Part shown: positions 7,616-16,422 of the stretch, in pieces
Numbering within the stretch: the first letter of the stretch is position 1
Layout of the letters: each line of letters begins with the position of its first letter
Assembly (NCBI GenBank): GCA_910577945.1
Contig: CAJTNI010000008.1
Coordinates: forward strand, 1-64,000
Direction: 5' to 3'
Length of the DNA stretch: 64,000 nucleotides
Source of the DNA: an uncultured Christensenella sp.
Lineage (GTDB): Bacteria > Bacillota > Clostridia > Christensenellales > Pumilibacteraceae
Program-made: the position numbers and the translations under genes
Notes under the pieces: model-generated
Told to the model about the DNA's origin: nothing
Databases searched by the model: none
Seen by the model: only the letters and a program-made list of their open reading frames with translations

Positions 7616-8626
7616 ATGAAAATTGAATACAGGATTCCAATCGATTTTTCACGCGAGAAAAAGCGGGTAACCGTCGTCGGCTGCGGCAGGTGGGGTTCGT
7701 TTTTGGCGTGGTACGCCGACCAGCTCGGGCATAACGTGACGGTTTACGGCATTGCGGGCGACCCTACGTATGAAAATTTCGTAATGACGCGCAAGAACGA
7801 GTACGTCAAGTTCGCGCCGTCAATCGAGCTCACGAGCGATATCGTGCGCGCAGTCAAGGGCGCGGAAATAGTAGTAGTCAGCGTGCCGTCGCAGGCGTTC
7901 CGCAGCGTTATGAGCGAGCTGCGCGCCAAAACCGATATGACGGGCAAGTATCTCGTCACCTGTATGAAGGGTATCGAGATTAGCACGGGCAAAAGACTCA
8001 GCGAGATTGCGCTCGAATTCGGCTTGGAGCAGTGGCAAATAGCGGTGTGGGCGGGACCGGGACACGTACAGGAGTTTGTCCAAGGCAATCCCAACTGCAT
8101 GCTAATCGACGGGTACGAGCGTTCGACGGTCGAGCGCATAATAGATATTTTCAAAAGCCCGCTCATACGCTTTTATTACGGCACGGACGTAATCGGCACG
8201 GAGATAGGCGCGGCGGCAAAGAACGTTATGGGCATTGTCGCGGGCGTGCTCGACGGCATGAACCTCGTCACGCTCAAAGGCGCGTTGATGGCGCGCGGCA
8301 GCCGCGAGGTGGCGCGCATAATCGGCAAGCTCGGCGGCAATCCGCTGTCTGCGTACGGGCTTTGTCACCTCGGCGATTACGAAACGACGCTGTTTTCGCC
8401 GCACAGCCATAACCGACGCTGGGGCGAGAATTACGTGCTCGGCAAAAAGTTCGACAAGCTCGCCGAGGGCGTGCACACGGCGCGCGCGCTGTCCATAATC
8501 GCCGATAAGTACGACGTGGAAATGCCGATAACCAACGCAGTCAACACGATGATATTGGATAAAGTTCCGCCGCGCGCGATTATGGAAAAGCTGTTCGACC
8601 GCACGCTCAAAGACGATTTCAATTAA
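7616..8626 (+). CDS. gpsA: Glycerol-3-phosphate dehydrogenase [NAD(P)+]
   Basis: It reduces dihydroxyacetone phosphate to sn-glycerol 3-phosphate, the backbone of membrane phospholipids. The protein is 336 residues, the normal family length. The nucleotide-binding loop is VVGCGRWGS with the first Gly at residue 22. SVPSQAFR, GPGHVQE and the catalytic-Lys region GTEIGAAAKNVMG follow, then the helical C-terminal substrate domain. The second loop position is Cys (GCG) where Ala is common. The ATG at 7616 has GGAGG seven to ten bases upstream; an open frame continues upstream through the repeats but has no ribosome site. A strong terminator follows, so it is likely a single-gene unit or the end of a guaB read-through transcript. 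Confidence 0.96.
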   Translation: MKIEYRIPIDFSREKKRVTVVGCGRWGSFLAWYADQLGHNVTVYGIAGDPTYENFVMTRKNEYVKFAPSIELTSDIVRAVKGAEIVVVSVPSQAFRSVMSELRAKTDMTGKYLVTCMKGIEISTGKRLSEIALEFGLEQWQIAVWAGPGHVQEFVQGNPNCMLIDGYERSTVERIIDIFKSPLIRFYYGTDVIGTEIGAAAKNVMGIVAGVLDGMNLVTLKGALMARGSREVARIIGKLGGNPLSAYGLCHLGDYETTLFSPHSHNRRWGENYVLGKKFDKLAEGVHTARALSIIADKYDVEMPITNAVNTMILDKVPPRAIMEKLFDRTLKDDFN

Positions 8627-8643
8627 CGCTGACGAATTACGAC

Positions 8644-8674
8644 AAACCCGACGCGCAAAGCGTCGGGTTTTTTG
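8644..8674 (+). terminator. Rho-independent terminator of gpsA
   Basis: AACCCGACGC pairs with GCGTCGGGTT across a GCAAA-type loop, followed by six T. Confidence 0.95.
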
Positions 8675-8810
8675 CCGCGCTGATGCCGCACGCCGTATTG
8701 CGGCATATATTATTATGGATAAATCAACACAAACGTATCGAATTTGCGCAATCGGTGAGAATTTTTTTACGTTAAGGTCGAAAAAAAAGCGCAATCAAAG
8801 GAAAAACCGC

Positions 8811-8839
8811 TTGCGATATCGCGGGGTTTGTGCTATATT
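8811..8839 (+). promoter_or_regulatory. Promoter of the leader or Opp locus
   Basis: TTGCGA at 8811-8816, spacer of 17, TATATT at 8834-8839 (a TATAAT overlaps at 8839-8844). It lies about 230 bases before the lipoprotein start at 9069. Confidence 0.65.
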
Positions 8840-8845
8840 ATAATG

Positions 8846-9068
8846 ACGTACGAGCATAGGCGAGTGTTCGTGCGCGTATACTTTTCGCCGAAAATACGCG
8901 TTTTTTGATTGCGACAATGGCGTCGTGCGTTATTTAACGTGCGACTTTTTTTGTTGGTTAATCCGAAAACGGCGTTGTTTGCGACGATATCGGTCGCATA
9001 AGCGCAGGCATGCGCGACGTAACTCACAATAAATCGCGGCGACCTGCCGCAATACGTAAGGACACGGT
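8846..9068 (+). ncRNA. Structured leader or small RNA with two terminator-like hairpins
   Basis: Downstream of the promoter lie three elements. The first is a 7-bp hairpin (ACGAGCA 8850-8856 with TGTTCGT 8865-8871). The second is CGCGTAT 8873-8879 pairing with ATACGCG 8894-8900, followed by six T. The third is an 11-bp stem with two G-U pairs at 8922-8945, followed by seven T. Either a short RNA ends here or the elements attenuate the following lipoprotein/opp genes. The rest (8953-9068) has smaller hairpins at 8979-8997 and 9033-9047 and the AAGGA ribosome site of the 9069 gene. No known riboswitch consensus was recognised. Confidence 0.5.
8922..8952 (+). terminator. Terminator-like hairpin in the leader
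   Basis: An 11-base left arm (from GTCGTGCG) pairs with TAACGTGCGAC, allowing two G-U pairs, then T7. It stands upstream of the 9069 coding sequence with no coding sequence between promoter and hairpin. Confidence 0.7.
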
Positions 9069-10358
9069 ATGAAGTTCAAAAAGTCGATAATCTTAATATT
9101 ATGCGTGCTGTCGGCGTTGCTGTTTGCGACGGGGTGCAGTGCGAATACGGAATACGACTTCACGGGGATGGTCAAGGTCACGTTCTATCTCGAAGGCGGC
9201 GAGTACCGCAACTGCGAGGGTGTGGTCAACTATTACTACGACTTTAAGCCGGGCGAGAGCAAGCGCATAAAGAATCCCGCCGCCGAAAAGAACGTAAGCA
9301 CTATCGACGGCAAGTTCGTGGACTCGGACGTCAAGCGCGACGGCTTCGTGTTGGAGGGCTGGTACCGCAGCAAGACGGAGACCGACGGCGCGGTCGCCTA
9401 CGAGGGCAAGTGGAATTTCGAGACGGATACCGTTACGAGCGAGGGCGTGGAGCTTTACGCCAAGTGGGACCCGTATATCAAATATACGTACGATATTTGC
9501 GCGCTCGACGAGAGCGGCGCGCCCGTGACCGACGCCGATGGCAATTATTTGGTTTTGGGCTCGTATATCGTCAAAGAGGGCGACGGCTTTGCGGGCGACT
9601 TGCTCGGGTATAAAGATAAGCGCGCGGGCTATACCGCGGTCAAGGGCGAGGACGGCGGCTGGTTCTACAACGCCGACGGCACGCCGTGGGACGAGGAGTT
9701 CAAGCACCCCGGCGGCGAAAAGAGCACCGCAGTGCCCGTGTTCGTGCATTATATGAAGGGCAGCTTCGAGTTCGTGTACACTAAGGAAGAGCTTTTGAGC
9801 TATTGCAAGCGCGCGCCTTGGAACAACGCGTTTAACCCCATAGGCATCAACCTGCGCGCCGATATCGACCTCGGCGGCGAGGAGTTCGCGGGCTTCCCCA
9901 ATTTCGCGGGCATATTCGACGGCAACGGCTATAAGATTTCCAATTTCAAGCTCAAATACGGCAATCAGAAAACCGACCTCAAAACCGATTACGACCTCGA
10001 CGCGGAAAACAATCAGTTGCATATAAGTCTGTTCGGCGGCTTGCGCAGCGCCGATATCAAAAACGTGACCTTCGAAAACGTGCAAATCGAGGTAGCCGCG
10101 CCGTATGCGGGCACAAAGCTGGTGTTCGTTTCCCCGTTCTGCTTGAAGGCGCGCGATTCCAAGGCAGAAAACGTAAAAATCACGGGCGAGATAAAAGAGG
10201 TGACGTTCTTCGACGGGTTCGACAAGGAATCGTCGTACATAGCGGCTTTGTCGGGCAATACGCTTTTGCCCATTCCCAAAATCGACGGCGATAAGAATTT
10301 CCGCAATTCCACGTTTACGAATATCGACCTCGGCGGCATGATTTACACGGCGCTGTAA
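9069..10358 (+). CDS. Lipoprotein with InlB B-repeat and GLUG-like motif
   Basis: This is a 429-residue exported lipoprotein. Signal peptide with lipobox LFATGC (Cys about residue 23). Residues about 30-140 form an InlB B-repeat-type module (GFVLEGWYRS ... LYAKW). A second region with GYTAVKGEDGGWFYNADG follows. At about 270-330, N-F-A-G-I-F-D-G-N-G-Y-K-I-S-N-F and the following strand-rich part resemble the GLUG/right-handed repeat pattern found on bacterial surface proteins. It stands first in the line of opp genes, 66 bases before oppA, behind the hairpin-rich leader. A role as accessory surface binder for the transporter is inferred from position only. Confidence 0.8.
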   Translation: MKFKKSIILILCVLSALLFATGCSANTEYDFTGMVKVTFYLEGGEYRNCEGVVNYYYDFKPGESKRIKNPAAEKNVSTIDGKFVDSDVKRDGFVLEGWYRSKTETDGAVAYEGKWNFETDTVTSEGVELYAKWDPYIKYTYDICALDESGAPVTDADGNYLVLGSYIVKEGDGFAGDLLGYKDKRAGYTAVKGEDGGWFYNADGTPWDEEFKHPGGEKSTAVPVFVHYMKGSFEFVYTKEELLSYCKRAPWNNAFNPIGINLRADIDLGGEEFAGFPNFAGIFDGNGYKISNFKLKYGNQKTDLKTDYDLDAENNQLHISLFGGLRSADIKNVTFENVQIEVAAPYAGTKLVFVSPFCLKARDSKAENVKITGEIKEVTFFDGFDKESSYIAALSGNTLLPIPKIDGDKNFRNSTFTNIDLGGMIYTAL

Positions 10359-10424
10359 CCGTAAATTCGGCGACGCGAAGCAAACAAGTTAAAAACATTT
10401 TGTGGCAAGGAGAAAGACACAACA

Positions 10425-13076
10425 ATGAATAAAAATTCGATAGCAAAGAAAGCGGTTGCGTCCGCGCTTGCGGCGACGATGATGGTTAACCTCGTCGGCT
10501 GCAACAGCGAGACCAAATACTACGACAACGAGGTGGATTCGTTGATATTCGCCACGTTGGAGGTGGATAGGGTTTTCAACCCGTTCTATTCCACGTCGGC
10601 GACCGACGGCGAGGTCGTGGGGCTTACGCAAATCGGCATGATATCCAACGACAGCGAGGGCAAGCCCGTTTACGGCGACGACGCGCCCACGACGGTTGTC
10701 GAGGATTTGGAAATAACCACCGAGTGGAAGGACGAGGCAAAGACCGAAGCCGATACCACGACGTACAAGTTCGTGCTCAGGAACGATATAAAGTTCTCGG
10801 ACGGCTCGCCGCTCACCATCAAGGACGTGTTGTTCAATCTTTACGTGTACCTCGACATGGCGTACACGGGCTCGACCACGATATATTCCACCGACATCGT
10901 CGGGCTTAAAGCGTACCGCACTCAGGCGGCTACGGAGAACGAGCAGGATAAGTTCATGGTGCAGTTCCAGAACGCGGCGACGCAGCGTATCGATTCGCTA
11001 GCCGAGGTGTCGTTCGACATCATCGACGAAAACGAGAACGTCGACTTTACGGTAGAGCAGTTCAGAGCCGAGCTCGAAAAGCGCGAGAAGGGCGACGCGT
11101 ACGCGCACCTTACCGACGACTACGACAAGGCTATCGAGCTGTTTGCGAAGGAGCTCGAATCCGATTGGTCGAACGCGCTCAATACGTATTCCGAGTTTGT
11201 GCTCACCGACAAGGCGGGCAAGGAATATAAAAACCTGTTCAGCACCGACGTGGAAATGTTCCTGTACAACGAGGGCTATATCACCTGGAACAGAAAAGAC
11301 GGCTTGCTCGAATCGAGAATAACCAACGACGTTTCCTCGCTCAAATCGTGGAGCAAGGAGCAGGCAATCGAGTACGTGTACGTGAGCAAGGTGCCTGCGG
11401 AAATCGAGGAAATAATCACTATGTGGGGCACGGCAGACGAGCTCAATACGCACATAGTCAATGCGGAAATGGAAGAGCATTTCAGCTCGGCGGATTCGCT
11501 CGCATTCCCCAACGTAGAGGGCATTCGCTTTGCCAACGGCGGCGCGGACCGCTTGGGCGCGGACTCCGTGCAGGTAAACGGCAAGACTTACGGCACGCCC
11601 ACGTACAACGTAGAGGGCAAGGTCGAATCGGGTATCAAATCGGGCAACGAGGTGCTGTCCATTAAGATTAACGGCGTAGACCCCAAGGCGATTTGGAACT
11701 TCTCGTTCGCCGTCGCGCCCATGTATTACTACTCCAATCAGGAGCAAATCGACAAATTCGACTTTAAGTCGCATTTCGGCGTAAAGTACAATTCGCAAAC
11801 GTTCATGAACGAGGTTATCAAAAACCCTTCGCGCATAGGCGTGCCCGTCGGCGCGGGTCCGTACCGCGCGAGCCGTTCGACCGGACTCAAAAGCGACACC
11901 GACCTGCCTGAATCGGGCGAGTTCTACGACAAGGGCAGCATTTATTTCGAGCGCAACAACCACTACGTCGAGCCCGTCAAGATTAAGAACGTGCGTTACA
12001 GAGTGGTTTCCTCCAACCAAATGCTCAACAACCTGTACACGGGCGCGGTGGATTTCGCAACGCCCAACGCCAAGCCCGAGACTATCAAAGAGATAGAAAA
12101 GAAAAAGAAAGACGGCGTCGGTCAAGAGAGCATTCGCACGTCGGGTTACGGATATATCGGCATTAACGCCGCCAAAGTGCCCGACCTCGCCGTGCGTCAA
12201 GCTATTATGTACTGCATAAACACGCAGCTTTGCGTCGATTACTATAAAACGACCGCAACGCCTATTTTCCGTTCGATGTCCACGTCGAGCTGGGCGTATC
12301 CCGAAAATGCGACGGCGTACTACCCGTACATCGGCGGCAAAATACCCCAAGACCTCACCGTAGTAGACCCGCAGTATAAGCAGTACGTGGAAATGCTCGG
12401 TAAGCGCGCGGGCGAGACTTTGACCGAGGCGGAACAGGAAAACTTTATCAGAACGCTCGTCGAAAGCGCGGGCTATACCGAGAACGCGCAGGGCGTTTAC
12501 GCCAAGAACAGCCACGTGTGCAAGTACACGTTTACCATTGCGGGCGAGAGCAACGACCACCCCGCGTGGCTCGCGCTGTACAATGCGGGAACGCGGCTCG
12601 GCAAGTACGGATTCAGCATCAACGTTGCGCCCGATGCCAACGCGCTCAGAAAGCTGTCCACCGGCGATTTGACCGTTTGGGCGGCGGCGTGGGGCTCGAC
12701 CATCGACCCCGATATGTATCAGGTCTATCACAAGGATTCTACCGCGTCGTCGGTCAAGAATTGGGGATATCCGCAGATACTGCGCAACGCGGGCAACAAG
12801 TACAGCACTGAAAACGAAATACTCGCCGAGCTGTCCGAGCTCATCGAAAAAGGGCGTGAGACAGAGGACCAGAGCAAGCGCAAGGTGTTCTACGAAACCG
12901 CGCTCACCGAAGTAATGAAGCTGGCGGTAGAGCTGCCCACGTATCAGCGCGACGACTTGTTCGCATTCAACGAGAAGAAGATAGACACGACCACGTTTAC
13001 TCCCTCGGAGCTGCGTTCGTCGTTCAAAGGGCTCACGAGCGACATTCACAACGTATCACTCGTTTTGGCGTCGTAA
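10425..13076 (+). CDS. oppA: Peptide ABC transporter substrate-binding lipoprotein (OppA-like)
   Basis: This is the family 5 extracellular solute-binding protein of an oligopeptide/dipeptide importer. It is lipid-anchored (lipobox-like VNLVGC, Cys about residue 26) and delivers substrate to the OppBC channel. Family landmarks are the FKFVLR-like segment YKFVLRNDIKFSDGSP, the GAGPYRASRSTG segment, YFERNNHYVEPVKIKNVRYR, the LYTGAVDFA hinge, and a late WAAAWGSTIDPDMYQVYH. At 883 residues it is far longer than the usual 500-600; the surplus lies mainly between about residues 170 and 430, before the GAGPY segment. AAGGAG precedes the ATG. oppB begins 18 bases after its stop. Actual substrate is not readable from sequence; peptides are the family default. 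Confidence 0.9.
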   Translation: MNKNSIAKKAVASALAATMMVNLVGCNSETKYYDNEVDSLIFATLEVDRVFNPFYSTSATDGEVVGLTQIGMISNDSEGKPVYGDDAPTTVVEDLEITTEWKDEAKTEADTTTYKFVLRNDIKFSDGSPLTIKDVLFNLYVYLDMAYTGSTTIYSTDIVGLKAYRTQAATENEQDKFMVQFQNAATQRIDSLAEVSFDIIDENENVDFTVEQFRAELEKREKGDAYAHLTDDYDKAIELFAKELESDWSNALNTYSEFVLTDKAGKEYKNLFSTDVEMFLYNEGYITWNRKDGLLESRITNDVSSLKSWSKEQAIEYVYVSKVPAEIEEIITMWGTADELNTHIVNAEMEEHFSSADSLAFPNVEGIRFANGGADRLGADSVQVNGKTYGTPTYNVEGKVESGIKSGNEVLSIKINGVDPKAIWNFSFAVAPMYYYSNQEQIDKFDFKSHFGVKYNSQTFMNEVIKNPSRIGVPVGAGPYRASRSTGLKSDTDLPESGEFYDKGSIYFERNNHYVEPVKIKNVRYRVVSSNQMLNNLYTGAVDFATPNAKPETIKEIEKKKKDGVGQESIRTSGYGYIGINAAKVPDLAVRQAIMYCINTQLCVDYYKTTATPIFRSMSTSSWAYPENATAYYPYIGGKIPQDLTVVDPQYKQYVEMLGKRAGETLTEAEQENFIRTLVESAGYTENAQGVYAKNSHVCKYTFTIAGESNDHPAWLALYNAGTRLGKYGFSINVAPDANALRKLSTGDLTVWAAAWGSTIDPDMYQVYHKDSTASSVKNWGYPQILRNAGNKYSTENEILAELSELIEKGRETEDQSKRKVFYETALTEVMKLAVELPTYQRDDLFAFNEKKIDTTTFTPSELRSSFKGLTSDIHNVSLVLAS

Positions 13077-13094
13077 TACTATTCGGAAGGACAA

Positions 13095-14090
13095 ATGTTT
13101 AAGTATATCGTAAAACGAATACTGTTATCCGTAATCATACTGCTGGGCGTATCGTTGCTTGTCTATTCGCTTGTTCGGCTTATGCCTATGAACTACGTCG
13201 AAACCAAGTATGCGTCGCAAATCGCTCAGGGTACGATTAAGGACGAGGATATCGAGCACTTTCTCGGGCTGTACGGCTTGGACGGCAATATCTTCGTCGG
13301 GTATTTCAAGTGGCTCGGAAACATGATTAAGGGCGATTTCGGCATTTCGTTCAAGTATGAAAAGCCGGTAACGCAGGTCATTTCCGAGAACATGTGGATT
13401 TCGTTTGCAATCGCGTTTGTGGCGACGATATTGCAGTTCTTGATTGCGATACCGCTCGGCATATCGAGCGCGACGCATCAATACTCGGCGCGCGACTATA
13501 CCGTCACGGTGTTTACTATGATAGGCTTGTCGTTGCCGACGTACTTTTTCGCGGCAATCGTTATCAAGCTGTTTGCGGTGGATTTGCGTTGGCTGCCCGT
13601 AGGCGGAATTATAGACACGGGCAACAGCTACGACGCCTCGTTCGTCGGCGTGTTCTCCAAGCTGGGCGACGTCTTGTATCACATGATACTGCCGATATCG
13701 GTAAGCGTTATACTGTCGCTCGGCGGGCTTATGCGTTACACGCGTACCAACACGCTCGAAGTGCTCAACGCCGATTACATTCGTACGGCGCGCGCCAAGG
13801 GCTTGTCCGAAAAGACCGTCATTTACAAGCACGCGTTCCGCAACACGCTCATACCGCTCGCGACCATGCTTGCGGGCATTCTCCCGAGCTTGTTCGGCGG
13901 CATGATGATTACCGAAGAGGTTTTCGCGATTGACGGTATAGGCCGCATGGCGTACAAGGCGCTCGTCGAGGGCGACATTCCGTTCGTCATGGGATACAAC
14001 ATGTTCCTCGCGGTGCTCACCGTCATCGGAACGCTGTTGTCCGATATCATGTACGCGGTGGTCGACCCGCGCGTGAAGCTAGTCAAATAA
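13095..14090 (+). CDS. oppB: Oligopeptide ABC transporter permease OppB
   Basis: This is an inner-membrane permease subunit, 331 residues, with six transmembrane segments. It starts with the typical MFKYIVKRILLSVIILLGVS helix and carries the cytoplasmic EAA-type coupling loop (DYIRTARAKGLSEKTVIYKH ... RNTLIP) that contacts the ATPases. The MPMNYVETKYASQ region between helices one and two is extracellular. The ribosome site is AAGGA. It is followed by oppC after 10 bases with GGAGG between, so they are co-translated. The length and domain order match OppB/DppB; no irregularities were seen. Confidence 0.96.
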   Translation: MFKYIVKRILLSVIILLGVSLLVYSLVRLMPMNYVETKYASQIAQGTIKDEDIEHFLGLYGLDGNIFVGYFKWLGNMIKGDFGISFKYEKPVTQVISENMWISFAIAFVATILQFLIAIPLGISSATHQYSARDYTVTVFTMIGLSLPTYFFAAIVIKLFAVDLRWLPVGGIIDTGNSYDASFVGVFSKLGDVLYHMILPISVSVILSLGGLMRYTRTNTLEVLNADYIRTARAKGLSEKTVIYKHAFRNTLIPLATMLAGILPSLFGGMMITEEVFAIDGIGRMAYKALVEGDIPFVMGYNMFLAVLTVIGTLLSDIMYAVVDPRVKLVK

Positions 14091-14100
14091 GGAGGTCGGT

Positions 14101-15249
14101 ATGGATGAAATCGAAATAAAAAACGATAAAGCAAACGCCGAATCTCCCGCAGAGAATAGCGTCGCGAACACGGCTGCGCAGGCGCAAGCCGACGCGGTTG
14201 TCGGCGTAGGTGCGGACGGCGCGGCGATTGCAGACGCCGCCGTAGCGTCCGAGGGCGCGGCGCAAGAGGAAACGTACAAGGAGATGAGCCCGCTGCGGCT
14301 CGTGCTCAGGCGGTTTTTCCGTTCCAAGCTGTCAATAATCGGCTTGGTCATGATAATTTTCCTGTTCGTGTTCTCCTTCCTCGGTCCCGTCATTTACAGG
14401 CAATGGGGCGAGGGCGAGGTGGACGAAACGCCTACGCTTACCGTGGTCACGCAGACCTTCACTTATCGCGACGAGAACGGCGAAATCGTAACGGTGTACG
14501 AGCAGCTCGTGCACGAAAGTCCGTACAACGAGTACGCGTCGCCGAGCAAGGACCATCTTCTCGGCACGGACGACAAGGGCATGGACGTGTTCGTGCGGCT
14601 TATGTACGGCGGGCGTATCTCGCTGCTTATCGGCTTTATAGTAGTCATATTGGAAACGCTTATCGGTATTATCCTCGGCGGAATAGCCGGTTATTTCGGC
14701 GGCTGGGTGGACCAGGTGATAATGCGTATAGTCGATATATTCAACTGTATTCCGACCTTGCCGATACTGCTAATCGCGTCAGCGGTAATAGATTCGTGGC
14801 AGTTGGAGGCGGACCAGCGAATATACGTGCTCATGGTAATAATCACGATATTCAGTTGGAGCGGCATTGCGCGGCTCGTGCGCGGGCAGATACTGTCGTT
14901 GCGCGAGCAGGAGTACATAACGGCGACCGAGGTAATGGGTTTGCCTACCTGGCGCAAGATTTTCAAGCATTTGATACCAAACGTCATGCCGCAGCTTATA
15001 GTGTCGATGACGCTCGGCTTGGGCAGCGTAATAATGTACGAATCCACGCTGAGCTATCTCGGCTTGGGCGTGCAGTTCCCCAAAGCGGCGTGGGGCTCTA
15101 TGATATCGCTTGTTAACAATGCGGGCGTGCTCGAATACCACCCCAACGTGTGGCTGCCCGCGGGCGTTATGATTTTGATTGCGGTCTTGGGCTTTAACTT
15201 CGTAGGCGACGGTTTGCGCGACGCCATGGACCCCAAGGCGAGGAAGTGA
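14101..15249 (+). CDS. oppC: Oligopeptide ABC transporter permease OppC, with Ala-rich N-terminal extension
   Basis: This is the second permease subunit, 382 residues. The core begins near residue 62 (SPLRLVLRRFFRSKLSIIGL, first transmembrane helix). The OppC-type periplasmic insert with HLLGTDDKGMDVFVRLMYG follows, then the EAA loop EYITATEVMGLPTWRKIFKH and the C-terminal DGLRDAMDPKARK. The first about 60 residues are an additional acidic and Ala/Glu-rich cytoplasmic tail not found in typical OppC. GGAGG is six bases before the ATG. The stop codon overlaps the GTG that is a possible alternative start for oppD. Confidence 0.95.
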   Translation: MDEIEIKNDKANAESPAENSVANTAAQAQADAVVGVGADGAAIADAAVASEGAAQEETYKEMSPLRLVLRRFFRSKLSIIGLVMIIFLFVFSFLGPVIYRQWGEGEVDETPTLTVVTQTFTYRDENGEIVTVYEQLVHESPYNEYASPSKDHLLGTDDKGMDVFVRLMYGGRISLLIGFIVVILETLIGIILGGIAGYFGGWVDQVIMRIVDIFNCIPTLPILLIASAVIDSWQLEADQRIYVLMVIITIFSWSGIARLVRGQILSLREQEYITATEVMGLPTWRKIFKHLIPNVMPQLIVSMTLGLGSVIMYESTLSYLGLGVQFPKAAWGSMISLVNNAGVLEYHPNVWLPAGVMILIAVLGFNFVGDGLRDAMDPKARK

Positions 15250-15254
15250 GCGGT

Positions 15255-16421
15255 ATGGCTAAAAAACAGAAGAACACCAATTACATATCGCTTAAAGAGA
15301 GCCGCGCGATTATCAAGTACAACATGAAGCAGATGAAGCACTACGAGGCGTTGAAGCGCAAAAAGCGCGACGTTTCGGAGTACACTGCGACCATGCGCGA
15401 CGAGAATAACATTATCGAAATCGACGGGCTCAAAACGTGCTTTTTCACAGACGTCGGCACGGTCATGTCCGTCAACGGCGTGTCGTTCGACATTCCCAAA
15501 AACAAGATTGTAGGCGTGGTAGGCGAGAGCGGCTGCGGCAAGAGCGTTACGTCCTTTTCCATAATGCAGCTCGTGCAAGCGCCGCAGGGTCAGATTGTCG
15601 ACGGCGCGATACGCTTTAACTGCGACGAGCTTGGTTACGACGCGGACGGTAAAAAACAGTGCTACGACATTGCGAAAATGCCCACCGTCGATATGTACAA
15701 GATACGCGGCAAGGACATAACCATGATTTTCCAAGAGCCGATGACCAGTCTGAACCCCGTGTTCACTATCGGAAATCAGCTCGACGAGGTTACGCTCCTG
15801 CATTCGCCCGAAACGACCAAGGAAGCGGCAAAGGCGTACAGCATAGAAATGCTCAAAAAGGTGGGCATATCGATGCCCGAGCATGTGTATAAGAGCTACC
15901 CGCACGAGCTTTCGGGCGGCATGCGCCAACGAGTTATGATAGCCATGGCTATCGCGGGCAATCCCAAGCTGATAATCGCAGACGAGCCGACTACCGCGCT
16001 CGACGTGACTATACAGGCGCAGATTTTGGAGCTTATGCGCGACCTGCAAAAGCAGCAGGGCTGTTCGATAATGCTAATCACGCACGACCTCGGCGTAATC
16101 GCCGAAATGGCGGACGAGGTGGTCGTAATGTACGCGGGGCGCGTAATCGAGCGCGGAACGGTCGACGATATATTCCTCAATCCGTTGCACCCGTACACCG
16201 TGGGCTTGCAAAAGAGCAAGCCGCTGTTGAGCTCCGATTCCAACAAGCCGCTGTATTCCATTCCGGGTCAAGTTCCCAATCCAATCAATCTGCCCGACGC
16301 ATGCTACTTTAAAAGCCGCTGTACGCATTGCGTAGCGAAGTGCAACGGCGGATACCCCAAAACAGTGCAGGTGAGCGATACGCACAGCGTGGCGTGCTGC
16401 CTGTTCGATAAGAGTGAGTGA
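15255..16421 (+). CDS. oppD: Oligopeptide ABC transporter ATPase OppD
   Basis: This is a cytoplasmic ATP-binding subunit, 388 residues. Walker A is GESGCGKS, the ABC signature LSGGMRQR, and Walker B LIIADEPTTALD; the H-loop is ITHDLGVIAE. The C-terminal oligopeptide-ATPase extension HPYTVGLQKSKP ... CYFKSRCTHC has a Cys cluster (C...CxxC...C), which in this subfamily can bind a metal cluster. About 55 residues precede the ABC core. I prefer ATG 15255 because AGGAAGTGAG then sits at ribosome-site distance; GTG 15246, overlapping the oppC stop, is the alternative. oppF follows one base after the stop. Confidence 0.95.
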   Translation: MAKKQKNTNYISLKESRAIIKYNMKQMKHYEALKRKKRDVSEYTATMRDENNIIEIDGLKTCFFTDVGTVMSVNGVSFDIPKNKIVGVVGESGCGKSVTSFSIMQLVQAPQGQIVDGAIRFNCDELGYDADGKKQCYDIAKMPTVDMYKIRGKDITMIFQEPMTSLNPVFTIGNQLDEVTLLHSPETTKEAAKAYSIEMLKKVGISMPEHVYKSYPHELSGGMRQRVMIAMAIAGNPKLIIADEPTTALDVTIQAQILELMRDLQKQQGCSIMLITHDLGVIAEMADEVVVMYAGRVIERGTVDDIFLNPLHPYTVGLQKSKPLLSSDSNKPLYSIPGQVPNPINLPDACYFKSRCTHCVAKCNGGYPKTVQVSDTHSVACCLFDKSE

Positions 16422-16422
16422 T

